Assembly: GCF_014377975.1 (NCBI RefSeq)
Contig: NZ_JACMOO010000145.1
Location: forward strand, 1 to 49,986
Direction of reading: 5' to 3'
Source: Ferruginibacter sp.
GTDB lineage: Bacteria > Bacteroidota > Bacteroidia > Chitinophagales > Chitinophagaceae
DNA length: 49,986 nucleotides
The stretch's first letter is position 1, and the number at the start of each line of letters is the position of its first letter. The position numbers and the translations under genes were made by a program. This document shows, piece by piece, positions 28,301 through 36,800 of the stretch. The notes under the pieces were generated by a model that was not told the origin of the DNA, made no database searches, and worked only from the letters and a program-made list of their open reading frames with translations.

Positions 28301-29284
28301 ATGCTTATACTTAAATACGACCTGGGAGAAGTGCTTGAATGCGAACCCAAAATAAGAGAGTGTTGTGAAAAGGAAATAAAACCACCGGATGGCAACAAAG
28401 GAAGCGGAGATTGCTGTTATGATGAATGGACAGCTGAGTATAAGGAGATTGATGCCAGATATAAAAAGGCTGACAAAACTGTCACGTATCTCACAGAGCG
28501 ACTTAGCCATCTTACAGCACAAAGAGACATGTGGAAAATATGGAAAGATGAAATGGACAAAGCCTGCGATTATTCAAAGAAAATTTGCCGCCAGCTTGAA
28601 ATTGTATTGCACCACAATGCAAGAATCAGTCAAAACGAATTTCTTACCAAACGGGCAATTAATTTATTGTTTTGCATGCTCCGGGATTTTTTTATGCAAA
28701 TTGATTTATTAAAGAAGAAATATGACAGCATGGCTAACTGTATAAAATGCCTGAACAATCCGGCATTGGTTTCTGGTCAGGGCATTATGGTACTTATTGA
28801 AGATTATGGAAAAAAACTTGACGCCGTTATTCAAACGAGAGATGCTTTGATTGAAGCAATCATTATGGCCATTGGCATCATCAACAACATTAATAAAAAT
28901 GTTGGTCATCCCAGTCATCATTTCGGGTTGAATATGGTTTTAAAGGAATGGAAAAAGGCATTCAATTGTGATGGAAAAAATCAGGAGGAGTCCGAAGAAA
29001 AGCGTAAGCCCGAATTTGGAATGGAAGGCTATCAAAGAAATACACCCGAGGGTGAGTTTGAAGATACCGGGCTGGAACCCATGTTTAAATTTCCTATTTG
29101 CGATAGCCGGTACTACAAAAAGATTGAAGGTAAGTACTCGGAAGATACGGAAGATTTTAACGAATTATCAAAATGGCTTTTAAACGAAACCAAGCATCGC
29201 GACAATCTTAAAGCTTTGCGGGACGGGCTTAATTCCGTTATAAGCGACCCTAATGTTGATCCTTCAAAAAGATGTGCTAAATAA
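28301..29284 (+). CDS. Unknown coiled-coil protein with N-terminal cysteine clusters
   Basis: No family is recognised. This 327-residue protein mirrors its upstream neighbour: a cysteine-rich start (Cys14, CC at 21-22 and CC at 38-39) followed by long charged helices (about residues 45-150), then a central hydrophobic helix AIIMAIGIINNINKN (about 190-204) and a second charged region with a conserved-looking Pro/Gly block near residue 240. Further Cys occur in CIKC and single positions. It is 31 bases after the first unknown and 30 bases before the first tube gene. An ATG at 28297 is out of frame, so 28301 is the start. Confidence 0.8.
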   Translation: MLILKYDLGEVLECEPKIRECCEKEIKPPDGNKGSGDCCYDEWTAEYKEIDARYKKADKTVTYLTERLSHLTAQRDMWKIWKDEMDKACDYSKKICRQLEIVLHHNARISQNEFLTKRAINLLFCMLRDFFMQIDLLKKKYDSMANCIKCLNNPALVSGQGIMVLIEDYGKKLDAVIQTRDALIEAIIMAIGIINNINKNVGHPSHHFGLNMVLKEWKKAFNCDGKNQEESEEKRKPEFGMEGYQRNTPEGEFEDTGLEPMFKFPICDSRYYKKIEGKYSEDTEDFNELSKWLLNETKHRDNLKALRDGLNSVISDPNVDPSKRCAK

Positions 29285-29314
29285 ATATTCATCATCAATT
29301 CAAAAAAATAATTT

Positions 29315-29776
29315 ATGGCAGACGATCCAAAAAAAAACTATCCCCTTCCAAAATTTCATTTCCAGTTGGAATGGGGTGGTACAAGAGTTGGCTTTACGGA
29401 GGTTTCAGGTCTTGATTTTGAAACCCAGGTAATTGAATACCGGGAAGGCAGTAATCCTGCGTATCATAAAAGTAAGCAGCCTGGTCTTACCAAGTACACC
29501 GACATTGTTCTTAAGAGGGGAACTTTTCAGGGCGATTTTGAATACTTCGAGCTTTGGAAAAAAACATTCATGTTCCAGGAAGGCAAAGAAAAGTTCAGGC
29601 GTGATGTAAACATCAAGCTGCTGGATGAAGAGCATAAGCCCATCATCACCTGGTCGCTTTCAAAAGCATGGCCCTCAAAAATTCAGTCCACTGATTTAAA
29701 AGCTGATGGCAATGAAGTGGCGATAGAAACGATGACGCTGGTACATGAAGGATTAATTATTGTTGAAGCAAAATAA
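29315..29776 (+). CDS. eCIS inner tube protein, gp19 family (first copy)
   Basis: The 153-residue protein matches the phage tail tube gp19/Pvc1 family: PLPKFHFQLEWGG, GFTEVSGLDFETQVIEYREG, the PGLTKYTDIVLKRGTFQG loop and the final VAIETMTLVHEGLIIVEA strand. These subunits stack as hexameric rings to form the inner tube. It is followed after 6 bases by a second gp19-like gene, the usual arrangement of a main tube and a tube-initiator protein. Which of the two is the main tube subunit is not certain, but the canonical motifs here favour this one. Confidence 0.95.
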   Translation: MADDPKKNYPLPKFHFQLEWGGTRVGFTEVSGLDFETQVIEYREGSNPAYHKSKQPGLTKYTDIVLKRGTFQGDFEYFELWKKTFMFQEGKEKFRRDVNIKLLDEEHKPIITWSLSKAWPSKIQSTDLKADGNEVAIETMTLVHEGLIIVEAK

Positions 29777-29782
29777 CAGGTT

Positions 29783-30286
29783 ATGGCCAATTCAGCTTAC
29801 CAGGCAGTTAATTTTCATTTCAGTGTTGACTTCAGCATTGGCAGTAAGGATATTGATGTAAGGTTTCAATCCGTTAGCGGCCTCGATTCTTCCGTCGAAA
29901 CGGAAACTGTAAAAGAAGGGGGCGAAAACAGATTTGAGCATGTAATACCGGTACGCAGAAAATATGGTCCGCTTTTATTAAAGAGAGGTATCTTAAAGCC
30001 TGCAGATTCTGCTTTAACAAGGTGGCTTCAGGATGCATTTGAGCATGAAATTATTAAACCCATTCCTTCAGTAACCATTAAACTTCTTAATGAAGATCAC
30101 TCCAGTTCTTTGCTTTACTGGACGGTAACAAATGTATGGCCCCGAAGCTGGAAGCTGGGCGAATTGAATGCTGAACAAGGCAACATTTTAATAGAAACGC
30201 TGGAGTTAAATTATAACATCCTGGTTACTGATAGTGCTGCCCAATCTAGAAAAGTGGAGTCAGCCACGGTTGCCGGTCAGAAATAA
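29783..30286 (+). CDS. eCIS tube protein, gp19 family (second copy, tube initiator type)
   Basis: The 167-residue protein has the same beta-barrel layout as its neighbour: VNFHFSVDFSIG, VRFQSVSGLDSSVETETVKEG, KYGPLLLKRGILKPA, and WTVTNVWPRSWKLGELNAEQG. It is more divergent and has a C-terminal extension (SAAQSRKVESATVAGQK). In related systems the second gp19 protein (Pvc5-like) sits between spike complex and tube. It lies 6 bases after the first tube gene. Confidence 0.92.
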   Translation: MANSAYQAVNFHFSVDFSIGSKDIDVRFQSVSGLDSSVETETVKEGGENRFEHVIPVRRKYGPLLLKRGILKPADSALTRWLQDAFEHEIIKPIPSVTIKLLNEDHSSSLLYWTVTNVWPRSWKLGELNAEQGNILIETLELNYNILVTDSAAQSRKVESATVAGQK

Positions 30287-30317
30287 TTTTATACTGTTAA
30301 TAATTTAAGAAAATAAT

Positions 30318-30497
30318 ATGCCCATAGAAATTCGTGAACTGGTAATTAGAGCAACTGTTACACAGGAGGCTGATTCGGCAAAAGGAATGGCAGGTGCCGC
30401 AGCCTCAGGTAATAATAATGTGTCCGCTTCTGAAGAAATTATTAATACTTGTATCGAAAAAGTAATGGGCATTTTAAAAGAAAAATATGAGCGGTAG
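30318..30497 (+). CDS. DUF5908-type small eCIS protein, Pvc6-like
   Basis: This 59-residue frame starts with MPIEIRELVIRATV, the signature start of DUF5908, and ends with a helix (EEIINTCIEKVMGILKEKYE). Proteins of this family are found between tube and LysM genes in eCIS loci and may act in tube or baseplate assembly. Its last 11 bases overlap the start of the LysM protein gene, so coupling is likely. The frame is short but order, start motif and overlap all agree. Confidence 0.85.
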   Translation: MPIEIRELVIRATVTQEADSAKGMAGAAASGNNNVSASEEIINTCIEKVMGILKEKYER

Positions 30498-31185
30498 CCT
30501 TCATAAACTGGTGATTCATTGCTTTACGGATAAAGACTTTAAAGATGAGGTAAAAAATGCCGTGTTTACGGCACCAATCAATCCTGAATCATTTACAAAA
30601 AATGTAAAGGTAGAGCTTGAAACAAGGAGTGCTACCGGTAGCGCAGGAAAAGATCCAAAATTTAAAGGAAAAGGCACTGACGAACTAAAGCTTGATTTTA
30701 TATTGGATGGTACCGGTACTATGGAAGGTTATTTTGGCAAAAAAGATACTTCGGTAAGTAAGGCGCTGGCAGACTTTTTAAAGTGCGTTAATGACTACGA
30801 TGGAAAAATCCACCGCCCGAGATTTTTAATCATTTTTTGGGGATCAGAAATAAAATTTTCCTGCGTAGTTTCTAATATTGATATCAACCATACGCTGTTT
30901 GATCCAAAGGGTTTTCCACTGAGAGTAAAAATCAGCGCCACCTTTGTTGGATACAATTCGCCCAAGGCAGAATTTGCACTTAATCACATCAGTTCACCTG
31001 ATTTAACCCACTATAAAACAGTTACGGCTTCAGACAGGCTCGACTTACTAACCTATAAAATATACAACGATTCGAAATATTTTTTGCAGGTAGCAAAAAC
31101 AAATAATTTAAGCTCTATAAGAAATTTAAAACCCGGGATTAATATTTCGTTTCCACCTTTTAATAAAAATGAAAATAATGGCTGA
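30487..31185 (+). CDS. eCIS tube-end protein with LysM domain, Pvc7-like
   Basis: The 232-residue protein has the layout of the CIS tube protein (Pvc7/gp53-like): an N-terminal beta-rich part with FTAPINPESFTKNVKVE, a middle PRFLIIFWGSEIKFSCVVS strand region, and a C-terminal LysM-like segment (about residues 178-226, RLDLLTYKIYNDSKYFLQVA then LKPGINISFPP). It likely connects the spike-tube hub to the baseplate wedges. It overlaps the DUF5908 gene by 11 bases and the spike gene by 8 to 17 bases. Confidence 0.92.
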   Translation: MSGSLHKLVIHCFTDKDFKDEVKNAVFTAPINPESFTKNVKVELETRSATGSAGKDPKFKGKGTDELKLDFILDGTGTMEGYFGKKDTSVSKALADFLKCVNDYDGKIHRPRFLIIFWGSEIKFSCVVSNIDINHTLFDPKGFPLRVKISATFVGYNSPKAEFALNHISSPDLTHYKTVTASDRLDLLTYKIYNDSKYFLQVAKTNNLSSIRNLKPGINISFPPFNKNENNG

Positions 31186-32944
31186 TACGCTTGTTCCCAA
31201 CAATTCACTGCATGATGTTGCCAGTTACGATATTTCAGTAGAAGGCAAAACTGTTAATCCTTCCTTCCAGTTGCTTTCCCTTTCTGTAACAAAAGAGAGC
31301 AATAAAATCCCTGTAGCAAAGATGGTTTTCCGGGATGGAGAAGCAGCAGAAAAAAGCTTTTCTGTAAGTAACGCCGATGCTTTTGTACCGGGCAAAAAAG
31401 TGGTAATAAAGATTGGCAGAGATGCCGCCAATGATAGGGTATTTAGTGGAATTATAACGATGCACGCCATAAAAGTACGGCAAAACGGCAACAGCGAATT
31501 ACACATTGAATGCCGCGACGAGGCAGTACGGATGACGATTGGCAGGCACAGCAAATATTATCAACAGCTTACCGATTCAGATCTTTTTAGCCAGTTAATT
31601 TTAAATTATGGATTAACGGCAGATATAGAAAAAACCAGTCTTTCACATAAAGAAATTGTGCAGCATCATATTTCCGACTGGGATTTTTTACTGCTTCGTG
31701 CCGAGGCTAATGGCATGCTGGTAAATGTAAGTGAAGGAACTGTAAAAATATCTAAACCTTTAACCAGCGCCAGTCCGGTGTTGCAGGTTACATTTGGTGC
31801 CTCTGTACTGGAGTTTGAAGCAGAGATGGATGTTCTTAACCAATGGCAAAGCGTAAAGGCCGCTTCCTGGGATTATAAAACCCAACAACTTTTTACAGCC
31901 GACAGCAGCTCAGCAAATTTTTCTGAACCAGGCAATATTTCCGGCAACCAGCTTGCTAAAGAAATAAAGGTAGATTATGAGATGCACCACAGCGGTCACC
32001 TGCTTGAGCAGGAATTGCAAACCTGGGCAGATGGAGCATTCATGCGAAGCCGGTTGGCTAAAATAAGAGGACGGGCAAAAGTTGAAGGATTTTCAGGAAT
32101 CAAACCGGGGGATATGGTAAAAATTGATGGCATTAGCAGCCGTTTTAATGGCAATGCTTATGTAACAGCGATCAGGCATGATGTAGGTAAAGGCACCTGG
32201 GAAACACAGGTGCAATTTGGTTTACATCCTGAATATCATGTGCAGTTACACCAGGATATTCAGGATGTGCCTAATGCGGGCCTAGTAGGTGCAATTAATG
32301 GTTTGCAAATTGGAGTGGTGGTACAGTTGCAATCTGATCCTGATGGAGAAGACCGCATATTAGTAAAAATTCCAACGATTGATAAAGATGCACAGGGCAT
32401 CTGGACAAGGGTTGCCACGCTTGACGCCGGAGCAAACCGAGGATCTTTTTTTTTACCCGAAATTGGCGACGAAGTAATCGTAGGATTTATCAACGACGAT
32501 CCCCGCCATGCAGTAATGATAGGCATGTTACATAGCAGCAACAAGCCTGCCCCACTCACTGCCCAGGATGCAAACAATAAAAAGGGATTTACCACCCGCA
32601 GCCAAATGCATGTAAGTTTTGATGATGATAAAAAGATAATTGTGATAGATACGCCGGCAGGCAACAGTATTACACTAGATGAAAACGCAACCAAAATTGA
32701 AATCAAAGATCAAAACAATAACAAAATAACTATGGATACTTTGGGCATAAAGATAGAGAGCCCAAAGAATATTGAATTAAAAGCAGGCGTAAATCTAACC
32801 ATTTCAGCAGCTGCTTCCTTATCCATCAGTGCTGCTTCTTTATCGGTAAAGGCAGATGCTGATGTAAGTATGCAGGGAGCTACAGCAAAAATTTCATCGC
32901 AGGGAATTACCGAGGTAACCGGTTCTATTGTAAAAATTAATTAA
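31169..32944 (+). CDS. eCIS spike protein, VgrG-like (Pvc8-like)
   Basis: The 591-residue protein fuses a gp27-like hub (about residues 20-360, including WDFLLLRAEANGMLV) to a gp5-like OB fold (about 375-460, with GVVVQLQSDPDGEDRILVKI and GSFFLPEIGDEVIVGFIND) and a repetitive C-terminal beta-helix needle of KxxxxLxxxxSLSISAAS-type repeats. It forms the puncturing spike at the front of the tube. The start may be 31169 or the ATG at 31178, which would give 588 residues; the difference is unimportant to the domains. Confidence 0.95.
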   Translation: MKIMADTLVPNNSLHDVASYDISVEGKTVNPSFQLLSLSVTKESNKIPVAKMVFRDGEAAEKSFSVSNADAFVPGKKVVIKIGRDAANDRVFSGIITMHAIKVRQNGNSELHIECRDEAVRMTIGRHSKYYQQLTDSDLFSQLILNYGLTADIEKTSLSHKEIVQHHISDWDFLLLRAEANGMLVNVSEGTVKISKPLTSASPVLQVTFGASVLEFEAEMDVLNQWQSVKAASWDYKTQQLFTADSSSANFSEPGNISGNQLAKEIKVDYEMHHSGHLLEQELQTWADGAFMRSRLAKIRGRAKVEGFSGIKPGDMVKIDGISSRFNGNAYVTAIRHDVGKGTWETQVQFGLHPEYHVQLHQDIQDVPNAGLVGAINGLQIGVVVQLQSDPDGEDRILVKIPTIDKDAQGIWTRVATLDAGANRGSFFLPEIGDEVIVGFINDDPRHAVMIGMLHSSNKPAPLTAQDANNKKGFTTRSQMHVSFDDDKKIIVIDTPAGNSITLDENATKIEIKDQNNNKITMDTLGIKIESPKNIELKAGVNLTISAAASLSISAASLSVKADADVSMQGATAKISSQGITEVTGSIVKIN

Positions 32945-33083
32945 TCAAATTTTGTACAGATAAAAAAATATACACCAGCGAATTACTGCTATTATTTAGG
33001 AGTAAAAAATGGAAAAATTTATGAATGGACCTGACATAAATCGAAATAAAATATTTCATAAAATTTAAACACCACTATCACTT

Positions 33084-33374
33084 ATGCCTTTTGCCGCAAG
33101 AATAACGGATATGCATACTTGCCCATTGTTGAATGGCCTTATACCTCATGTAGGTGGTCCTGTAATTGGCCCATGTGTGCCAATGGTATTAATTGGCAGT
33201 TTGCCTGCGGCGGTTGTTGGCGATATGCTGGTATGCGTGGGGCCGCCGGACAGTATTGTAAAAGGATCTGCAACAGTGATGATTGGGGGAAAACCTGCAG
33301 CCAGGCAGGGAGATTTAACAGCGCACGGAGGGGTAATTGTGGCTGGTTGCCCTACAGTTTTAATTGGAGGATAA
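33084..33374 (+). CDS. PAAR-repeat spike tip protein
   Basis: This 96-residue protein is a PAAR domain from end to end: PFAARITDMHTCPLLNGLIPH, three to four Gly-Pro turns, then MIGGKPAARQGDLTAHGG and a final VLIGG. PAAR proteins form the sharp metal-binding tip on VgrG-type spikes. It lies after a 139-base gap behind the spike gene and ends 10 bases before the gp25 start. A second role as a carrier of toxin domains is unlikely because there is no extension. Confidence 0.95.
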   Translation: MPFAARITDMHTCPLLNGLIPHVGGPVIGPCVPMVLIGSLPAAVVGDMLVCVGPPDSIVKGSATVMIGGKPAARQGDLTAHGGVIVAGCPTVLIGG

Positions 33375-33384
33375 AAATAAAAAA

Positions 33385-33810
33385 ATGATGCAGCAAAATA
33401 TTGATTTTTTAGGAACAGGCTGGGCTTTTCCACCTGAATTTGATCAAGTTACAAAACAGGTCAAACTGGTTTCTGATATTAAAGACATTGAGGAAAGCCT
33501 GAATATACTGTTATCGACCAGCCTGGGGGAAAGAGTGATGCAACCTCAGTATGGTTGTAATATGGCCGATTTTATATTTGAAGAGTTGAGCAGTACAGTA
33601 ATAGGCTATATAAAAGACAGGGTGCAAAACGCCATCATATTTTACGAGTCAAGAATATTGCTTGAGCAGGTAGATGTAACACCGGACGATTCTCCGGAAT
33701 TGCTGCAGGGGCGCTTTACCATTAGCATTACCTATTCTGTTCCTGAAACAAATTCCAGATTTAATTATGTGTATGATTATTACGGAAATGAGGCGTTGAA
33801 GCCGCTGTAA
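33385..33810 (+). CDS. eCIS baseplate wedge protein, gp25-like (Pvc9-like)
   Basis: The 141-residue protein matches gp25/GPW lysozyme-like baseplate proteins, with the tell-tale ILLSTSLGERVMQPQYGCNM and FEELSSTVIGYIKDRVQNAI segments. A TTG 21 bases upstream (33364) is in frame but overlaps the PAAR gene; the ATG at 33385 follows a GGAGG at 33366-33370 and is preferred. In phage tails gp25 sits in the wedge and starts sheath assembly. It is followed after 49 bases by the first giant baseplate gene. Confidence 0.95.
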   Translation: MMQQNIDFLGTGWAFPPEFDQVTKQVKLVSDIKDIEESLNILLSTSLGERVMQPQYGCNMADFIFEELSSTVIGYIKDRVQNAIIFYESRILLEQVDVTPDDSPELLQGRFTISITYSVPETNSRFNYVYDYYGNEALKPL

Positions 33811-33859
33811 AAATATTCAGCATATTTTATTAACCATTCAGTAAGCCGCTTAGAATTAT

Positions 33860-36800
33860 ATGTTTGATTGTAAAAACCTTGTACATCCTTTTCAAAATGA
33901 TCCCGGCTGCAGCCAGTTACAGCGGGTAATGGATAATTTATTAAATAGTGCTGCTAAAATTGATAACCGCACTCTGGCCGAGCTGCTTAATTTTTTCAAA
34001 GAGCTGTCTGCACATATAAAATACGCTTATGTAACAGGCAATGAAAATATAATGGAGGAAGATAACTGGGAAAGCTTTTTCAAAAACAGCATTCCGTTTG
34101 TTATGGCAGCAGCTGCTAAAAATGAAAGTGCATTGTTACAGGATAAATTTCAGCTGTACCGCTATATTTTTAATAAAAAGCCCACAGTAAAAGGATTACA
34201 GTTATTACTGAATTTTTGTTATTACAATACCATTTATAAAATAACAGGCTTTTATAATTCAGTAGATAAAACCGGGCTTCCGGTTGCGGCATTTTTGGAG
34301 CAATTAGGTAAAAATAAATTACGCCTGCCTGTAACAGCTTTTATAAAAGCGGCCTGCAGTGCTGTTAATATTTTAGGCATTACGGCAATAGATTTTAGTG
34401 AACAATTATCCTTAAATGGATTATGGAAAATTAATGATATCATTTTAGTGGCAGGCGACGACACTATTAACAATATCGACACCGGCAATCACCAGGTTTT
34501 GCTGGCAATAAGTGAAGTGATTAATAATTCAATGGCAGACCTGATACAGGCAATGGATACTATTTCAACTGCTGCTGGCGCAGGTATTCAACAAAGTCTT
34601 ATCAGTTTAAACGATGATTTAAATCAAAAGCATACGCCGCATCTTGCCCTGTTGTTTACTTTTCTAAATACATTTACACAACTGCAAAATGATTTGAATG
34701 GTTTTGCAAAAAAGCATCTTGATTTTTTTTACCAACAGGTATTGCAACTAAAACCCAGTGAAGTACAGCCAGATAAAATACACCTGATATTTGAACTCCA
34801 AAAACAATTAAAGCAATATGCATTAAAGAAAGGATTGCTGGTAAAAGCCGATAAGGATAAAAATAATATAGAAATTGATTTTGCCCTAAATGATGATATT
34901 GTAGTAAACAAAACTCAGGTGGCAGATGTACGCACTTTGTTTTTGAACAATGAAACTATATATAATACTTCTTTTGTGGAAGGGCTTTATATTGCGCCCA
35001 GTGCAGGAACTGCAGATGGCATTGACAAAGACTTTAGCAGTGATCCTAAAAATTATCCTACGCTCGGTGGAAAGTACAGTAAATACACAGCGCCTGGAAG
35101 AAAATCGCCACAGCTATATCCCAATGCCCGTATGGGTTTTGTACTTGCTTCGCCGGTGTTGTTATTGAATGAAGGGGAAAGAAGCATTACTATTGCTTTA
35201 ACCTGTAAATTAAATGAAGCCATTTGCGATGAGAAATCAGCGGCCAAAATTATATCCGGTAGCAACTGCTGCGCCAACGAAAAAATAGTTGCTTCATCGG
35301 TTACAAACAATACTTTAAAATTTATTGATGCTAAAACTTTGTTTGCTGAAGTAGGGCTCGCTATCAAAGAAACCTATATTATCGTAAACGAAGCTTTGCT
35401 GGCAACTGCAATAAAAATAGGATTAGATATAGATTCAGCAGATTCTATCAGGCAGGAATTTTTAAAAGATATAACTCGTCATTCCTTTTGTTGCACAAAT
35501 AAAGATTTTTATAATGAAGAAGCGGTAATTACCAAAGATGTGTGGTTGAATTTCCTTGCCTCAAAAAAGCAGGACGGCCTTATTTTTAGCCAGGGACAGC
35601 AAAGTTTTCTTAATCAGGTTTTTAAACCGTTAAAATCTTTATCAGTTTTATTTAGCGGAGAAAAAAACTGGATTGATCCCACCGCCGGGCTTGATGAATT
35701 GACAAAGCCATTTAATCTTTCAGATTTTTTTGACATTAATTTTTCGGAAATAAGCAATTCGGGAACATTTAATATCACTGTTTTCGCAAAATTAAATGCA
35801 GATAAACCTGCACTTACATTTTTTAATAAGGATATTTTAAAAGAAGACCTTGGCACAACGCTACCCCTGGCAAAAATTTTATTAAACGACGAGGTAAAGC
35901 TGTCGCTCGAAAAAATTATTGAAGCAGACCAAGATGATATTTGCTGTTTAAATAAAAAACAGCATATCGCAGGAAGGTTACTTTCACTCTATAATTTTTT
36001 CAGGAATGTGGTGGTTACAGACAGTAATATAAATGTGAAGGTTTGCGGCCTTAAAAATTTCATTGTGCAAAATGATGAAAGTGTACAGGATGTAAATGGT
36101 CCAGTTTATCCTTTTGGCACAAGGCCTGCTATAGTTGATTTTGATGCTGTTAATTCTAATAAAAATTCAGGTGATAAAACCGGCGCTGCAGTTATAAAAA
36201 AAGAAGCGGAAGCAAGTACTCCTGTAAAAATAGACATGAACCTAACAGGCCCCAATTTTTATATAGGCAGTCAGGAAATATTCTCAAAAAACTGGACACA
36301 GCTTTGTGTAAAGCTTAACTGGAAAGATAAGCCTGCAAATTTTAATGAACATTATAAAGCCTATCTCAAAAGATTTAACTACCATGACTGCACTGACCTC
36401 GAAAATCCGAAAGACGATAAAGAAGTGTTCGGACTGAATGAGTGTGATTTTGAAGTTAACCTTGCATTGCTAAATGTAGGTAAATGGCAAAAAGATAAGT
36501 CTAAAAAAACAAAAGAAAATAAAGTAACAAAGGATCTTAATAGAAAACTCTTTTCGCAGGAAACCTGCGCCATGCCTTGTAAACAGGATGATGCCTTTAA
36601 ATATTCTTTTTTTATAGAGCCGGCAGATTTTGGGGCTGCAGGTGACTATAGCGATGCGTTAACAGGTTTAAAAAAATACGACATCTCCGCAAGAAAAGGA
36701 TTTCTGCGATTTACGTTAGAAAATCAGGACTTTCTGCATAAGGATTATGCCTTTGTTTTGGGACGTCAAATGATGGCATTGGGAAGATTCCCAGACACAA

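Noticed and set aside
33364-33384. TTG start for the gp25-like gene
   Set aside because: It lies inside the PAAR gene end; the ATG at 33385 fits better.
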